35,695 bases of DNA from Aeromicrobium choanae (GTDB lineage: Bacteria > Actinomycetota > Actinomycetes > Propionibacteriales > Nocardioidaceae). Made by a program: the position numbers and the translations under genes. The notes below the pieces were generated by a model. It had not been told where the DNA came from. It was given only the letters and a program-made list of their open reading frames with translations, and did not search any database. The DNA lies in the NCBI GenBank assembly GCA_029265505.1, contig JAJUII010000005.1:1-35695 (forward strand), read 5' to 3'. Shown here one piece after another: positions 34,712 through 35,695 of the stretch; position 1 is the stretch's first letter; each line of letters opens with the position of its first letter.

Positions 34712-35695
34712 CTGGACGTGCGCGTGTCGTGATCTACCTCGACCTGGCCGCCACCGCGCCCGTGCGCCGTGAGGTGCTCGAGGCCATGTGGCCGTACCTG
34801 ACGCGGGACTTCGGCAACCCGGCGAGCCATCACCAGATCGGCGACGCGGCGCGCCGCGCGATCGAGGACGCCCGTCGTCGGGTCGCGCGGATCTTGGGCG
34901 CCCGGGCCGGCGAGGTCACCTTCACCTCCGGGGGCACCGAGGGTGCGAACACGGCGGTCAAGGGCATCGCCCTGGCCGACCCCCGCGGTCGTCATGTCGT
35001 GGTCGGCGCGGCGGAGCATCCGGCGGTGCTGGAGTCGGCGGCCTGGCTGGGCCGGCTGGGATATCAGATCGACCGGGTACCGGTCGACGCGAGCGGCGCC
35101 GTCACGCCCGAGGCGCTCGCGGCGGTGCTGCGCGACGACACGACCCTGGTCAGTGTCCAGTACGCCAACAACGAGGTCGGCACCGTCAATCCGATCGCCG
35201 AGCTTGCGGCGGTGGCGCGTGAGTGTGGCGTCCCGTTCCACACCGACGCCGTGCAGGCCGGCGGCTGGCTCGACCTGGACGTTCGAGACTTGGGGGTGAC
35301 GGCGTTGAGCCTGAGCGGACACAAGCTCGGCACTCCGCGCGGCAGCGGCGTGCTGTGGATCGACCGCCGTCAGCCGTGGGAGCCTCTGATCCATGGAGGC
35401 GGCCAGCAGGACGGGCGTCGCTCCGGGACCGAGGACGTCGCCGCCGCCGTGGGCGTCGCGACGGCCCTCGAGCGCGGCCACGGCGGCCGCGAGGTCGTCG
35501 CCGCGCGGCGGGATCGGTTCATCGCCGGGATCGAGGCCGGGGTGCCGCGGGCCCGCCTCACCGGGAGCCGCACCGCGCGTCTGCCCGGACACGCCTCATT
35601 CGTCTTTCCCGGTCGCTCGGGGGAGTCGATCCTGGTCGATCTGGAGGCGCGCGGGATCGTCTGCTCGAGCGGGTCCGCCTGCGCGGCCGGCAGCG
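34708..35695 (+). CDS. cysteine desulfurase (NifS/IscS-like), truncated by window end
   Basis: Open frame from GTG 34708 (or GTG 34729) to window end: IYLDLAATAPVRREVLEAMWPYLTRDFGNPASHH...VTFTSGGTEGANTAVKGIA...SVQYANNEVGTVNPI...FHTDAVQAGGWLDLDV...LSLSGHKLGTPRGSGVLWI (PLP Lys)...GIVCSSGSACAAGS (catalytic Cys loop). Not in ORF track. Confidence 0.93.
   Translation, partial: MTGRARVVIYLDLAATAPVRREVLEAMWPYLTRDFGNPASHHQIGDAARRAIEDARRRVARILGARAGEVTFTSGGTEGANTAVKGIALADPRGRHVVVGAAEHPAVLESAAWLGRLGYQIDRVPVDASGAVTPEALAAVLRDDTTLVSVQYANNEVGTVNPIAELAAVARECGVPFHTDAVQAGGWLDLDVRDLGVTALSLSGHKLGTPRGSGVLWIDRRQPWEPLIHGGGQQDGRRSGTEDVAAAVGVATALERGHGGREVVAARRDRFIAGIEAGVPRARLTGSRTARLPGHASFVFPGRSGESILVDLEARGIVCSSGSACAAGS

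Overview
The window is a 35.7 kb chromosomal segment from a high-GC actinobacterium (Nocardioides/Aeromicrobium-like by content; inferred, not searched). Left to right it holds: the 3' end of the ATP synthase operon (atpD partial, atpC) and a DUF2550-like gene; a 41-codon secreted micropeptide that is absent from the ORF track; and a large acyl-CoA/B12 block. That block contains a PduO-type adenosyltransferase, MeaA/ethylmalonyl-CoA mutase, 3-hydroxybutyryl-CoA dehydrogenase, crotonyl-CoA carboxylase/reductase, an epimerase, a thiolase, MeaB, an enoyl-CoA hydratase and EtfBA, with nucS and other genes interleaved. It is followed by a Dpp/Opp-type peptide ABC transporter, an SOS-type imuA-imuB-dnaE2 mutasome with a near-perfect actinobacterial LexA box, and an nrtR-nadA-nadB-nadC-(cysteine desulfurase) NAD operon with tandem palindromic operators. 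No tRNA, rRNA, CRISPR array or mobile element was recognised. The gene content is mostly core metabolism, so I do not claim a wholly new system. The observations most worth following are: (1) a LexA box placed between -35 and -10 of a predicted leaderless imuA promoter, sharing a half-site with a terminator-like hairpin; (2) a 21-codon bridging ORF with its own Shine-Dalgarno that couples imuB to dnaE2; (3) tandem NrtR-like operators overlaying a 17-bp-spaced promoter; (4) a recurrent TANNNT-N6/7-start leaderless signature; (5) a complete gene set for acetyl-CoA to methylsuccinyl-CoA; (6) a 3-hydroxybutyryl-CoA dehydrogenase with a duplicated C-terminal domain at its N terminus; (7) the secreted micropeptide.
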